A stretch of 64,000 bases of DNA from an uncultured beta proteobacterium (GCA_903938815.1 CAJAES010000059.1:1-64000); one strand, 5' to 3'. Shown: positions 29,201 to 40,002, numbered from the stretch's first letter. Numbers and translations are program-made. The notes: generated by a model from the letters alone, not told the origin.

Positions 29201-29343
29201 AACTCAGCGATCTCATGGCCCCGCTGGACCTGGGCTGGAAAGCCCGTAGCCAGGCTGAACTGGCCCTCATGGCCGACTTGATGCCGCTGCTGAACAAGCG
29301 CGCCCAGGGTCGTGAGATTTCGGGCTTGAGCGCCTATGCGTGA
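26230..29343 (+). CDS. hsdR: Type I restriction enzyme subunit R (HsdR)
   Basis: A 1037-aa protein from MPSSKPTYDLPSE; the longer frame reads back through the transporter gene. The nuclease core is visible as DVLILINGVPCAQIELKTLG (D...ExK, about 140). The SF2 translocase follows: Walker A HTTGSGKTLTS, DECH box (IFDECHRSQFG), motif III (GFTGTPIF) and helicase C domain (TIVVDMLLTGFDAKFLNTLYVDK, QAFSRTNR). It cleaves and translocates unmodified DNA together with HsdM and HsdS. It is the first gene of the RM island. The 140 bp upstream, after the transporter gene, probably hold its promoter. Confidence 0.97.
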   Translation: MPSSKPTYDLPSEAPSPVVKEEHIEYGFIGKLQNLKYEYRADIRDRAALEKNFREKFEALNRVKLTEAEFARLLDEIVSADVYAASRTLRGMNAFTRDDGTPLNYTLVNIKDWCKNHFEVINQLRINTDNSHHRYDVLILINGVPCAQIELKTLGVNPRRAMEQIVEYKNDPGNGYTKTLLCFMQLFIVSNRDRTYYFANNNARHFAFNADERFLPIYEFADEANRKITQLDEFAEHFLKKCDLGRTISRYMVLLAGEQKLMVMRPYQVYAVQHIVKCIAEDNGNGYIWHTTGSGKTLTSFKASTLLKEDEHIHKCVFVVDRKDLDRQTREEFNKFQEGCVEENTNTAALVRRLLSEDYADKVIVTTIQKLGLALDENSTRNKQRTKNGHATYKEQLEALKDKRIVFIFDECHRSQFGENHKAIKAFFPKAQLFGFTGTPIFEANASLQKIEDTQASMRTTADLFQKQLHAYTITHAIEDGNVLRFHIDYFKPEGKNPPKPGEAIAKKAVIEAILAKHDAATGARRFNAILATASINDAIEYHALFKTLQADKLAADPDFKPLNIACVFSPPAEGDPDVRQIQEDLPQEQADNQVDPEGKKAALKGILADYNARYGTNHRVSEFDLYYKDVQQRIKDQQWPEEDLKKALPNVPHHKIDITIVVDMLLTGFDAKFLNTLYVDKNLKHHGLIQAFSRTNRVLTSIQAPDKKPNGTKPFGNILDFRQQQDAVDTAIALFSGDKTGEQAREIWLVDKAPVVIQKLEAAVQKLGDFMKSQGLACTPSAVASLKGDEARAAFITHFKEVQRLKTQLDQYTDLTGDHQAAIEQVLPDENLRGFKGQYLETAKRLKAQQGQGGKEGDAPGNGDSVDQLDFEFVLFASAVIDYDYIMGLIARFSEKAPGKSKMTREELIGLISADAKFMNEREDIAEYIGTLKAGEGLSEAAIRDGYTRFKAEKSAKALADMAAKHGLSTAALQAFVDGILERMIFDGEQLSDLMAPLDLGWKARSQAELALMADLMPLLNKRAQGREISGLSAYA

Positions 29344-30871
29344 ACCGCCGCCCCTGTCTGAGGCTGCGCTATTGCAGCGCCTGGCGCTGGGCGAGCACAG
29401 CCGCCAGCAATTCAAGCGCACGCTCAACAGCCCCGACGCCTTGGCCGCCGAGCTGGCGGCCTTTGCCAACAGTGGCGGCGGCACGCTGCTCATCGGCGTC
29501 AACGACGACGGCAGCCTGGCGGGGCTGGATGCGGCCGAGCTGCGTCGCCTCAACCAGATGCTCAGCAACGCCAGCAGCCAGCATGTGCGCCCGCCCCTGC
29601 ACCCCCATACCGAAAATGTTCAAACCCACGCCGGGCTGGTGATGGTGGTGACCATGCCCAACGGGCTGGCCAAACCCTATCTCGACCAGCAAGGCCGTAT
29701 CTGGGTCAAGCACGGCGCCGACAAGCGCCACGTCACCGCCCGCGAGGAACTGCAGCGCATGTTCCAGCGCGGTGGCCTCGTGCATGCCGACGTGGTGCCC
29801 GTGGCCGGCACCACCAGCGCCGACCTGGACGAACCCACCTTTGTGCGCTACCTGGCCCAGCACTACAGCGCCAACCCTGCCGACAGCGCCGCCCCCGGCC
29901 TGCCGCTGGACGCGCTGCTGCAGAACCTGGGGCTGGCTGATGGACAAGGCGAAGGGCAGGAGCTGACCCTGACCGGCCTGCTGCTCTTCGGGCGCAACCC
30001 GCTGCGCTGGCGCCCGGCGTTCACCATCAAGGCCGTGGCCTTTCCGGGCACCCGCATCACCGACACCCGCTACCTGGACAGCCAGGACATCAGCGGCACG
30101 CTGCCCCAGCAGTACACCGAGGCCCTGGCCTTCATCAAACGCAACCTGCACCGCGTGCAGGGTGACCAGGGCTTCAACTCGCCCGGCATCCTGGAGGTGC
30201 CTGAAATCGCCCTGCAAGAGCTGCTGGTCAACGCCCTGGTGCACCGCGACTACTTCACCAGCGCATCGATCCGCATCCTGGTCTTCACCGACCGCATCGA
30301 CATCATCAGCCCCGGCCACCTGCCCGACAGCCTGAGCGTGGACGACATCCGCCACGGCAAGAGCAACCGCCGCAACCCCACGCTGAGCGAGCACGCCTTC
30401 AGGCTGCTGCCCTACCGGGGCCTGGGCAGCGGCATACCGCGCGCGCTGGATGAATGGCCGCAGATCGAATTGATCGACGAAGCCAGCGGCAACCAGTTCA
30501 CCGCCCGGGTGCAGCGGCCCCAGGCGCAGTGGGCGGGGGCTGGCAAGGGCGTTGAGGCCCCCGTGGCCCCGCAAGTCACCGACCCAGTCGCCGACCCAGT
30601 CGCCGACCCAGTCGCCGACCCAGTCGCCGACCCAGTCGCCGACCCAGTCGCCGACCCAGTGTGTTTGCTCCTGCAAACCCTGGCCAACGGGGCCTTGGCG
30701 CCGTCGGAGATTCAACAGCGGCTTGCCTTGAAACACCGCCCCACCTTCCGGGCCAATTACCTGCGCCCAGCCTTGGACCGCCTTTGGATCGAGCCGACCC
30801 TGCCCGACAGACCCAACAGCCGCTTGCAGCAGTACCGCCTGACCGCAAAGGGAAAGGCCTTGTTGAAATGA
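29336..30871 (+). CDS. AlbA_2 (Schlafen-like) / HATPase_c_4 putative DNA-binding protein in RM operon
   Basis: A 511-aa protein overlapping hsdR by 8 bp. The N-terminal AlbA_2 domain (about 20-140) includes FKRTLNSPDALAAELAAFANSGGGTLLIGVNDDG. The central/C-terminal ATPase-like domain (about 280-395) includes LQELLVNALVHRDYF and FRLLPYRGLGSGIPRAL. A (DPVA)n linker encoded by 12-bp repeats (about 416-442) and a winged-helix tail follow. The family is often called RecG-related or transcriptional regulator, and is repeatedly found inside type I RM loci. Its role there (regulation or defence) is not established here. Confidence 0.85.
   Translation: MREPPPLSEAALLQRLALGEHSRQQFKRTLNSPDALAAELAAFANSGGGTLLIGVNDDGSLAGLDAAELRRLNQMLSNASSQHVRPPLHPHTENVQTHAGLVMVVTMPNGLAKPYLDQQGRIWVKHGADKRHVTAREELQRMFQRGGLVHADVVPVAGTTSADLDEPTFVRYLAQHYSANPADSAAPGLPLDALLQNLGLADGQGEGQELTLTGLLLFGRNPLRWRPAFTIKAVAFPGTRITDTRYLDSQDISGTLPQQYTEALAFIKRNLHRVQGDQGFNSPGILEVPEIALQELLVNALVHRDYFTSASIRILVFTDRIDIISPGHLPDSLSVDDIRHGKSNRRNPTLSEHAFRLLPYRGLGSGIPRALDEWPQIELIDEASGNQFTARVQRPQAQWAGAGKGVEAPVAPQVTDPVADPVADPVADPVADPVADPVADPVCLLLQTLANGALAPSEIQQRLALKHRPTFRANYLRPALDRLWIEPTLPDRPNSRLQQYRLTAKGKALLK
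30581..30660 (+). repeat. 12-bp in-frame tandem repeat (GACCCAGTCGCC)n
   Basis: Six perfect 12-bp units followed by an 8-bp partial unit, encoding Asp-Pro-Val-Ala repeats. Perfect identity between units suggests recent slippage. Because the unit is 12 bp, copy-number change alters linker length but not the reading frame. Confidence 0.97.
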
Positions 30872-32202
30872 CAGGCACCCGCAACGGGCCGGTGGCCGCG
30901 ACCTTTCAGGAATCCGTGCCTATGAGCAGTAAGACGATCACCCCTGGCACCAACGAAGAGGCAAGGCCTGGGCTGGTGCCGAAGCTGCGGTTTCCGGCGT
31001 TTCGCGGTGCAGAAGCCTGGACGCTGGAAGCCGGTGACTCGTTGTTTGATCAAATCAACAACCGAAACCCTGAGCCAGGTCTTGCTGTTCTGGCAATCAC
31101 GCAGGAGCACGGAGCGATTCCCCGGCACATGATCGACTACCACGTGTCGGTCACTGAGAAGAGCATCGTGAGCTACAAGGTCGTTCGTGCTGGCGATTTC
31201 ATCATTAGTCTCCGATCGTTCCAGGGCGGTATTGAGTATTCCCGTTATCACGGAATCTGCAGCCCGGCCTATGTCATCCTGCGTCGTCGCAGTGAAGGAA
31301 GCGACGAATACTTCCGGCACTATCTCAAAACCGATGAATTCATCCGCCTCCTCACCAAAAACCTCGAAGGGTTGCGGGATGGGAAGATGATCAGCTACGC
31401 ACAGTTCTCAGAGCTGATGTTGCCGGTTCCCAAGCTCTCCGAACAACAAAAAATCGCCGAGTGTCTGAGTTCGGTGGACGAGCTAGTGGCCGCGCAAGCG
31501 CGGAAAGTGGACGCGCTCAAGACCCATAAACATGGGCTGATGCAGCAGCTTTTCCCTCGCGAAGGCGAAACCCAACCCCGCGCACGGCTTCCACAGTTTC
31601 AGAGTACAGGAGAATGGAATACAAAGAAGCTAGGTTCCTTCTGTAAAGTTGGCGACATAGATCACAAAATGCCGTCGTCTGTGGTTGACGGTGTGCCATA
31701 CGTAATGACCGGTGACTTTTTTGGAATAAATGGCATCGATTATAAAAATGCAAAAAAAGTATCCCAAGAGGACTACGAAAAGCTATCCAAGAAGATCAAG
31801 CCGGAGTTTGGTGACATTGCAATCGCGCGTTATGCATCTGTGGGTGCCGTTAGGTATATTGAGGCAAGAATTAAATTCTTGATCTCGTATTCTTGTGCAA
31901 TCATCAAATGCAGCAAGTCCGAGTGCTCAATGTATATTTACTACGCCCTCCAATCCGATGCCATCCAGTCCAGGATCAGCTTGGAAGTAAATCCGAGTTC
32001 TCAAAAGAATATCGGCATTGATTCAATAAAGAACTTGATGATTTTCCTGCCGCCTTTGCCAGAGCAGGAAGAAATTGCCGAATGTTTCGCCGCCGTCGAC
32101 GCCCTGATTACCGCAGAAACCCAAGAGCTCGAAGTCCTCAAGACGCACAAGAAAGCGCTGATGCAGCAACTCTTCCCATCCGCGGAGGAGATGGAGGCAT
32201 GA
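30868..32202 (+). CDS. hsdS: Type I restriction-modification specificity subunit (HsdS)
   Basis: A 444-aa protein from an ATG overlapping the previous stop (ATGA); MSSKTITPG at 30922 is an alternative start. Two target-recognition domains are each followed by a conserved helical repeat: EQQKIAECLSSVDELVAAQ...LKTHKHGLMQQLFP and EQEEIAECFAAVDALITAE...LKTHKKALMQQLFP. TRD1 is near operon composition, while TRD2 (about 31,610-32,050) is clearly AT-rich, a sign of a swapped recognition domain. It determines the bipartite DNA target. The target itself cannot be predicted. Confidence 0.95.
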   Translation: MTGTRNGPVAATFQESVPMSSKTITPGTNEEARPGLVPKLRFPAFRGAEAWTLEAGDSLFDQINNRNPEPGLAVLAITQEHGAIPRHMIDYHVSVTEKSIVSYKVVRAGDFIISLRSFQGGIEYSRYHGICSPAYVILRRRSEGSDEYFRHYLKTDEFIRLLTKNLEGLRDGKMISYAQFSELMLPVPKLSEQQKIAECLSSVDELVAAQARKVDALKTHKHGLMQQLFPREGETQPRARLPQFQSTGEWNTKKLGSFCKVGDIDHKMPSSVVDGVPYVMTGDFFGINGIDYKNAKKVSQEDYEKLSKKIKPEFGDIAIARYASVGAVRYIEARIKFLISYSCAIIKCSKSECSMYIYYALQSDAIQSRISLEVNPSSQKNIGIDSIKNLMIFLPPLPEQEEIAECFAAVDALITAETQELEVLKTHKKALMQQLFPSAEEMEA

Positions 32203-33209
32203 GCGACCTCATTCTCTACACCACCGAAGACGGTCGCAGCCAGATCCAGCTGCGGACGAAGGACCAGACGGTCTGGCTGACGCAGCGTGACATGGCCCAG
32301 CTCTTCGACGTGAGCACAGACAACGTCGGGCTTCACCTCAAGAACATCTTCGAGGACGGGGAGTTGAGCCGGGAGGCAAGCACCGAGGAATCCTCGGTAG
32401 TTCAAACCGAAGGAGGGCGCCAGGTGCAGCGCCCCGTCACGCTCTACAACCTCGACGCCATCCTCGCTGTCGGCTACCGGGTGCGCTCGCCGCGTGGCGT
32501 GCAGTTCCGCCGCTGGGCGTCCACCCTCCTGAAGGAGTACCTGGCCAAGGGCTTCGTGATGGACGACGAGCGGCTGAAGAACCTGGACGGTCGCCCGGAC
32601 TATTTCGACGAGATGTTGGCGCGCATTCGGGACATCCGGGCCTCCGAGAAGCGCTTTTATCAAAAGGTACGTGAGCTCTTTGCGCTGTCCAGCGACTATG
32701 ACAAGACGGACAAAGCCACGCAGGTCTTCTTCGCAACCGTGCAGAACCTGTTGATCTTTGCCGTGACGCAAAAGACCGCCGCCGAGCTCATCACCGCCCG
32801 GGCCAATCCTGCTGACCCGCATTTCGGCCTGAGGGCCTGGAAGGGCGACCGTGTTCGCAAGATGGACATCGTGGTGGCCAAGAACTACCTGACCGAGGAC
32901 GAAATCGACACCCTGAACCGGCTGGTGGTCATCTTCCTGGAAACCGCCGAACTGCGGGCCAAGGGCAAGCAGGAGACGCGCATGGCCTTCTGGAAGCAGA
33001 ACGTGGACCAGATCATCACGTCCAACGGCTTCCCGCTGCTCACCCACGCCGGCGCCATCAGCCATGAACAGATGGAAGCACGCACGGGCGAGCTCTACCG
33101 CAGCTTCGACCAGGAGCGCAAGCAGCGGGAAGCCATGGAAGCCGACCGGCAGGACGAGGCCGATCTCCAAGCACTGGAAACCAGAATCAAACGACGCCCG
33201 AAGCCATGA
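32199..33209 (+). CDS. rhuM: RhuM family protein (virulence-protein homologue) in RM operon
   Basis: A 336-aa protein beginning MSDLILYTTEDGRSQIQL and overlapping the hsdS stop by ATGA. The RhuM N-terminal domain is clear (TVWLTQRDMAQLFDVSTDNVGLHLKNIFEDGEL), then TLYNLDAILAVGYRVRSPRGVQFRRWA. The C-terminal third is charged and helical (ERKQREAMEADRQDEADLQ). RhuM proteins are common in type I RM loci and pathogenicity islands. Their biochemical role is unknown; the N-terminus looks DNA-binding. Confidence 0.92.
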   Translation: MSDLILYTTEDGRSQIQLRTKDQTVWLTQRDMAQLFDVSTDNVGLHLKNIFEDGELSREASTEESSVVQTEGGRQVQRPVTLYNLDAILAVGYRVRSPRGVQFRRWASTLLKEYLAKGFVMDDERLKNLDGRPDYFDEMLARIRDIRASEKRFYQKVRELFALSSDYDKTDKATQVFFATVQNLLIFAVTQKTAAELITARANPADPHFGLRAWKGDRVRKMDIVVAKNYLTEDEIDTLNRLVVIFLETAELRAKGKQETRMAFWKQNVDQIITSNGFPLLTHAGAISHEQMEARTGELYRSFDQERKQREAMEADRQDEADLQALETRIKRRPKP

Positions 33210-34819
33210 CCGAAGCCAACCAAAAGCAACTGGGCAACACACTCTGGAGCATCGCCGACCAACTGCGCGGGGCGATGGATGCGGACGACTTCCGCGACTA
33301 CATGCTGTCCTTCCTGTTTCTGCGCTACCTCTCCGACAACTACGAGATGTCGGCGAAGAAGGAGCTAGGGCGGGACTATCCAGATGTGGGCTCAGACGTG
33401 CGAAAGGTGCCGCTGGCGCTCTGGTATGCGAACAACGTGGACGACATCCCCGCGTTCGAGAAACAGATGCGCCGCAAGGTGCACTACGTCATCCAGCCCG
33501 CGCACCTGTGGCACAGCATCGCCAACCTGGCCCGCACCCAGAACGCAGAGCTGCTGAACACGCTGCAGGCGGGCTTCAAGTACATCGAGACGGAGTCCTT
33601 CGAGAGCACCTTCCAGGGACTGTTCTCCGAGATCGACCTGAGTTCGCCGAAGCTCGGCAAGACCTACGCCGACCGCAACGCCAAGCTCTGCACCGTCATC
33701 CAGAAGATCGCCGAAGGGCTGGCGAATTTCTCCACGGACATCGACGCGCTGGGTGATGCGTATGAATACCTGATAGGCCAGTTTGCCGCCGGCTCCGGCA
33801 AGAAGGCGGGCGAGTTCTACACCCCGCAGCAGATTTCCGACATCCTCTCCGCCATCGTCACGCTGGACAGCCAGGAACCGAAAACGGGCACCCGCAAGCG
33901 GCTGGACAGCGTGATGGATTTTGCCTGCGGCTCGGGCTCGCTGCTGCTCAATGTACGCAAGCAGGTGGCCAAGGCGGGCGGCACCATCGGCAAGATTTCA
34001 GGCCAGGAAAAGAACATCACCACCTACAACCTGGCGCGCATGAACATGCTGCTGCACGGGGTGAAGGACACGGAGTTCGAGATCTTCCACGGCGACACCC
34101 TGCTCAACGAGTGGGACGCGATGCGGGAGCAGAACCCCGCCAGGAAGCCGAGCTTCGACGCCATCGTCGCCAACCCGCCCTTCAGCTACCGCTGGGAGCC
34201 CACCGATGCGCTGGCGGACGACGTGCGCTTCAAGAGCCATGGCCTTGCGCCCAAGTCGGCCGCCGACTTCGCCTTCCTGCTGCACGGCTTCCACTACCTC
34301 AAGGAAGAGGGCGTGATGGCCATCATCCTGCCGCACGGGGTGTTGTTCCGCGGCGGTGCCGAGGAGCGCATCCGCACCAAGCTGCTACAGGACGGCCACA
34401 TCGACACCGTCATCGGCCTGCCCGCCAACCTCTTCTACTCCACCGGCATCCCCGTGTGCATCCTGGTGCTGAAGAAGTGCAAGAAGCCGGATGACGTGCT
34501 GTTCATCAACGCAGCGGAGCACTTCGTCAAAGGCAAGCGGCAGAACCAGCTGACCGGCGAGCACATCGCCGAAATCATCAAAACCTACCAGTTCCGAAAC
34601 GAGGTGCCGCGCTATTCACGCAAGGTGGAGATGGCCGAGATCGAGAAGAACGATTTCAACCTGAACATCTCGCGCTACATCAGTACGGCGGTCGGCGAGG
34701 CGGAGATTGATCTGGGTGCGACGCATCAGGCCCTGGTGGAGATTGAAAATGCGATTGCGGCGGCGAAGGACAAGCACAACGCGTTTCTCAGGGAACTGGG
34801 TTTGAAGCCGTTGCCCTAG
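33206..34819 (+). CDS. hsdM: Type I restriction-modification DNA methyltransferase subunit (HsdM)
   Basis: A 537-aa N6-adenine methyltransferase starting MTEANQKQLGNTLWSIADQLRG. The HsdM N-terminal helical domain spans about 1-150. The SAM motif I is MDFACGSGSLLLNV and the catalytic motif IV is IVANPPFSY (NPPF). It modifies the host sites and forms M2S with HsdS. It overlaps rhuM by ATGA and is the last gene of the island, an unusual place because hsdM normally precedes hsdS. Confidence 0.97.
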   Translation: MTEANQKQLGNTLWSIADQLRGAMDADDFRDYMLSFLFLRYLSDNYEMSAKKELGRDYPDVGSDVRKVPLALWYANNVDDIPAFEKQMRRKVHYVIQPAHLWHSIANLARTQNAELLNTLQAGFKYIETESFESTFQGLFSEIDLSSPKLGKTYADRNAKLCTVIQKIAEGLANFSTDIDALGDAYEYLIGQFAAGSGKKAGEFYTPQQISDILSAIVTLDSQEPKTGTRKRLDSVMDFACGSGSLLLNVRKQVAKAGGTIGKISGQEKNITTYNLARMNMLLHGVKDTEFEIFHGDTLLNEWDAMREQNPARKPSFDAIVANPPFSYRWEPTDALADDVRFKSHGLAPKSAADFAFLLHGFHYLKEEGVMAIILPHGVLFRGGAEERIRTKLLQDGHIDTVIGLPANLFYSTGIPVCILVLKKCKKPDDVLFINAAEHFVKGKRQNQLTGEHIAEIIKTYQFRNEVPRYSRKVEMAEIEKNDFNLNISRYISTAVGEAEIDLGATHQALVEIENAIAAAKDKHNAFLRELGLKPLP

Positions 34820-34838
34820 GCACTCACCCTGACCCGTG

Positions 34839-34858
34839 GCGCAGGCCTCGACCTGCGC
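34839..34858. terminator. Hairpin between convergent hsdM and ABC binding-protein genes
   Basis: GCGCAGG-CCTCGA-CCTGCGC, a 7-bp perfect stem in the 94-bp convergent intergenic region. It may serve as a bidirectional terminator. No U-tract was seen. Confidence 0.4.
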
Positions 34859-34913
34859 GACGAGAGTGCGGCACGCTGCAGCACCAAGCGGCTGCAGCAG
34901 ACCGCCCTTCAAC

Positions 34914-36077
34914 TCACATCTTGCAGCCGCGCCCCGGGTCGGCCAGCGCCTTCACGGCGATGCCGGTGACGACGTTGTAGTTGCCCTTGACCTCGCGGAT
35001 GTAGAAGTCCTGGGTCGGGTTGTGCTGCGGCGACAGCGTGAACTTGCCGCGCGGGCTGTCGATCTGGACCTTGCGCATGGCGGCGATCAGCGCGTCGCGC
35101 TTGCCGGTCACGTCGCCCTTCACGGCATTCGCGCCGGCCAGCAGCATCTGCGCTGCGTCGTAGCCCTGCAGCGCGTACACGTCCGGGTTGGCCTTGTAGG
35201 TCACGGCGAACTTGTTGCGGAAGGCGTTGTTGCGCGGCGTGTTGATTTCGTCGCCGTAGTGCAGCGCGGTGATCAGGCCCTGGGCGGAAGCGCCCTGCGC
35301 TTCCAGCGTGCCGTCGGTCAGGAAGCCCGAGCCCATCAGGGGCACGGTCTTGCGCAGGCCTGCGGCGTCATAGTCCTTCACGAACTTCACGGCGCCGCCG
35401 CCAGCGAAGAACGCGAAGACGACATCGGGCTTCTCGGCCGCGATCTGCGTCAGCAGCGCCTGGAACTCGACGTTCGGGAACGGCAGGTTCAGATCCTTCG
35501 TGACCTTGCCGCCGCCCTTCTCGAAGGCTTCCTTGAAACCCTTCACCGTCTCGGCGCCGGCGGCGTAGTTCCAGGTGAGCGGCATCGCCTTCTTGTAGCC
35601 CTTCTGGGCGGCGACCCCACCCGTGGCATAGCCCGGCTGCCAGTTGCTGAAGCTCGAGCGGAAGATGTTGGGCGCGCACATCGGGCCCGTCACGGCGTCG
35701 GCGCCGGCGTTCGGCACGATCAGCAGCGTGTTGCTGTCCTTGGCGGCCTTGGCCATGCCCAGCGCAACGCCGGAGTGCACCGTGCCGATGATCACGTCGA
35801 CCTGGTCGCGCTTGATCAGCTTGTTGACGTTGTCGGTGGCCTTGGAGGGGTCGCTCTCGTCGTCGACCTTGAAGTACTGGATCTCGCGGCCGCCGAGCTT
35901 GCCGCCCTGCTCGTCGATCGCGAGCTTGAAGCCCTTCTCGATCATGTCGCCGAGCGCGGCAAAGGTGCCGGTGGCCGGCAGCATCAGGCCGACCTTGACC
36001 GGGCCGGTCTGGGCGGCGGCCGTCAGGTGGGCGGCGAGCGCGATGGCGCCGACGGCGAAGGTGAGGGTGTTCTTCAT
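34914..36077 (-). CDS. ABC transporter substrate-binding protein (branched-chain amino acid / aromatic acid type)
   Basis: A 387-aa protein with signal peptide MKNTLTFAVGAIALAAHLTAAAQ. It has a type I periplasmic-binding (LivJ/Peripla_BP_6) fold: VKVGLMLPATGTFAALG, VDVIIGTVHSGVA, YAAGAETVKGF. No permease or ATPase gene is adjacent. It neighbours pobA and pcaF on the same strand, so binding of an aromatic acid such as 4-hydroxybenzoate is plausible; this is inference. The start was chosen at the signal peptide Met, with AGGA about 10 nt upstream. Confidence 0.88.
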   Translation of the reverse strand: MKNTLTFAVGAIALAAHLTAAAQTGPVKVGLMLPATGTFAALGDMIEKGFKLAIDEQGGKLGGREIQYFKVDDESDPSKATDNVNKLIKRDQVDVIIGTVHSGVALGMAKAAKDSNTLLIVPNAGADAVTGPMCAPNIFRSSFSNWQPGYATGGVAAQKGYKKAMPLTWNYAAGAETVKGFKEAFEKGGGKVTKDLNLPFPNVEFQALLTQIAAEKPDVVFAFFAGGGAVKFVKDYDAAGLRKTVPLMGSGFLTDGTLEAQGASAQGLITALHYGDEINTPRNNAFRNKFAVTYKANPDVYALQGYDAAQMLLAGANAVKGDVTGKRDALIAAMRKVQIDSPRGKFTLSPQHNPTQDFYIREVKGNYNVVTGIAVKALADPGRGCKM

Positions 36078-36157
36078 CGGGGTGGATCCTTGGGCAATGT
36101 CGAAAGACAACCCCCGAGCATGCGCCCGAAACCCGCCTTCGCGCCACGGGGTTTGTT

Positions 36158-37375
<1,218 letters not shown>

Positions 37376-37419
37376 ACGCTCAAGGCCGTCTCAGGGCAAA
37401 GACTTGCACTTTTGTCGCG

Positions 37420-38625
<1,206 letters not shown>

Positions 38626-38686
38626 CGAGGGGTTCCTTTCACACCGGAACTGTACGTCCGTGCCGTGAAATGTGACCGGCCGCTGT

Positions 38687-38713
38687 TCAAGTCGGCCGTC
38701 ACCCGGCCGAAGA
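38687..38713 (+). promoter_or_regulatory. Sigma28-like promoter of the HD-GYP / GGDEF-EAL operon
   Basis: TCAAG (38687-38691), a 14-nt spacer, then GCCGAAGA (38706-38713); compare TCAAG-N15-GCCGATAA. The -10 box has two mismatches, so this is the weakest of the three sigma28-like sites in the window. Confidence 0.3.
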
Positions 38714-38760
38714 AACAGTCGTTGCGGCCTTCGGGCCACCAGCTTTGCCGGCGGTTCCAG

Positions 38761-40002
38761 ATGTCATCCACAGTTCCTGTCAGCGACCTTCGTGTCGGAA
38801 TGTTCGTCCACCTCGATCTCGGGTGGATGCGTCACCCGTTCCCGCTCTCGAGCTTCAAGATCGCGTCTGCGGACCAGATCGACACCATCCGCGGGCTCGG
38901 GCTGCGGCAGGTGCGCTGGGTGCCGGAGAAGAGTGAACTCGACGAGGCTCCTGCCGCCGTGGCCGCCCCGGTGGCGGCCGTGGAGAGCCCGCAGGACAGC
39001 CTGGCGCGCCAGCGCCGGGAACTGCTCGCGGCCCAACGTGCCACGACGGCCCAGCTCGAGCGCCAGTGCGGCGAGGCCGCGCAGGCCCTGCGCGAGGTGG
39101 GCCGCCATGCGCTGGAACGCCCGCAGCAGGCCCATGGCGACACCGAAGCCCTGAGCCGCAAGCTCGTCGACCAGTTGCTGGCCGAGGGTGAGGTCTGCAT
39201 CCGCCTGATGAACACCCAGGTGGGCGACCGTGCCGCGGCGCACGGCCTCAACGTCGCGATCATCGCGCTGCTGATGGGGCGCAGCGTCGGGCTCGACGAA
39301 TCGGAAATGATTGACTTGGGCGTCGGTTCGATGCTCCACGACGTCGGCAAGCTGGAGCTGCCCGACCGCGTGCGCCACCTCGACGACGCCTTCACGCAGT
39401 CCGAGACCAATGCCTACCGCGACCATGTGGCCCAGGGCGTCCAGCTCGGCCGGCGCATGGGCATGAGCAGCGGCGCGCTCGCCGTCCTGGCGCAGCACCA
39501 CGAGCATGCCGACGGCACCGGGTTCCCGTTGCGCCTGGGCGGTGACCGCATGAGCACGGCGGCGCGCATCGTCGCCATCGTCAACCGCTACGACAACCTC
39601 TGCAACCCGGCCGTGCTGTCGCGCGCGCTCACGCCGCACGAGGCCGTGTCGATGCTGTTCTCGCAGAGCCGCAACCGCTTCGACAGCGCGCTGCTGAACA
39701 CCTTCATCCGGATGATGGGCGTGTACCCCGCAGGCTCGCTGGTGCAGCTGACCGACGACCGGCATGCTCTGGTGGTCGGCGTCAACTCGACCCGGCCGCT
39801 CAAGCCGCGAGTGCTGGTGCACGACACCGGGCGCCCCCGCGACGAGGCCCTGTTCCTGGATCTGGAGAAGGAGCCCGAGATCGGCATCCGCCGCAGTCTC
39901 GCGCCGTCGAAGATGCCTCCGTCAGCGCTGGACTACCTGGCGCCGCGCCCGAGGGTGGCCTACTTCTTCGAGTCGCTTTCCACCGTTGGGGAGCCCGCGT
40001 GA
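38761..40002 (+). CDS. HD-GYP domain c-di-GMP phosphodiesterase with DUF3391
   Basis: A 413-aa protein from MSSTVPVSDLRVGMFV. The N-terminal DUF3391 domain spans 1-60, then a coiled coil (LARQRRELLAAQRATTAQLERQ). The HD-GYP domain shows MLHDVGKLELPD, HVAQGVQLGRRMG and HHEHADGTGFP, so the canonical GYP reads GFP. Members hydrolyse c-di-GMP to pGpG/GMP and influence motility and biofilm. It overlaps the downstream GGDEF-EAL gene by GTGA. It is divergent from pcaF, with a possible sigma28-type promoter. Confidence 0.92.
   Translation: MSSTVPVSDLRVGMFVHLDLGWMRHPFPLSSFKIASADQIDTIRGLGLRQVRWVPEKSELDEAPAAVAAPVAAVESPQDSLARQRRELLAAQRATTAQLERQCGEAAQALREVGRHALERPQQAHGDTEALSRKLVDQLLAEGEVCIRLMNTQVGDRAAAHGLNVAIIALLMGRSVGLDESEMIDLGVGSMLHDVGKLELPDRVRHLDDAFTQSETNAYRDHVAQGVQLGRRMGMSSGALAVLAQHHEHADGTGFPLRLGGDRMSTAARIVAIVNRYDNLCNPAVLSRALTPHEAVSMLFSQSRNRFDSALLNTFIRMMGVYPAGSLVQLTDDRHALVVGVNSTRPLKPRVLVHDTGRPRDEALFLDLEKEPEIGIRRSLAPSKMPPSALDYLAPRPRVAYFFESLSTVGEPA

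Noticed and set aside
30412-30687. Antisense ORF with GSAT repeats
   Set aside because: Produced by the 12-bp repeat read in reverse; not a gene.
26090-34913. Flanking direct repeats or tRNA att site marking the RM island ends
   Set aside because: No tRNA gene and no repeated flank were found by eye at either border; transfer is suggested only by TRD composition.
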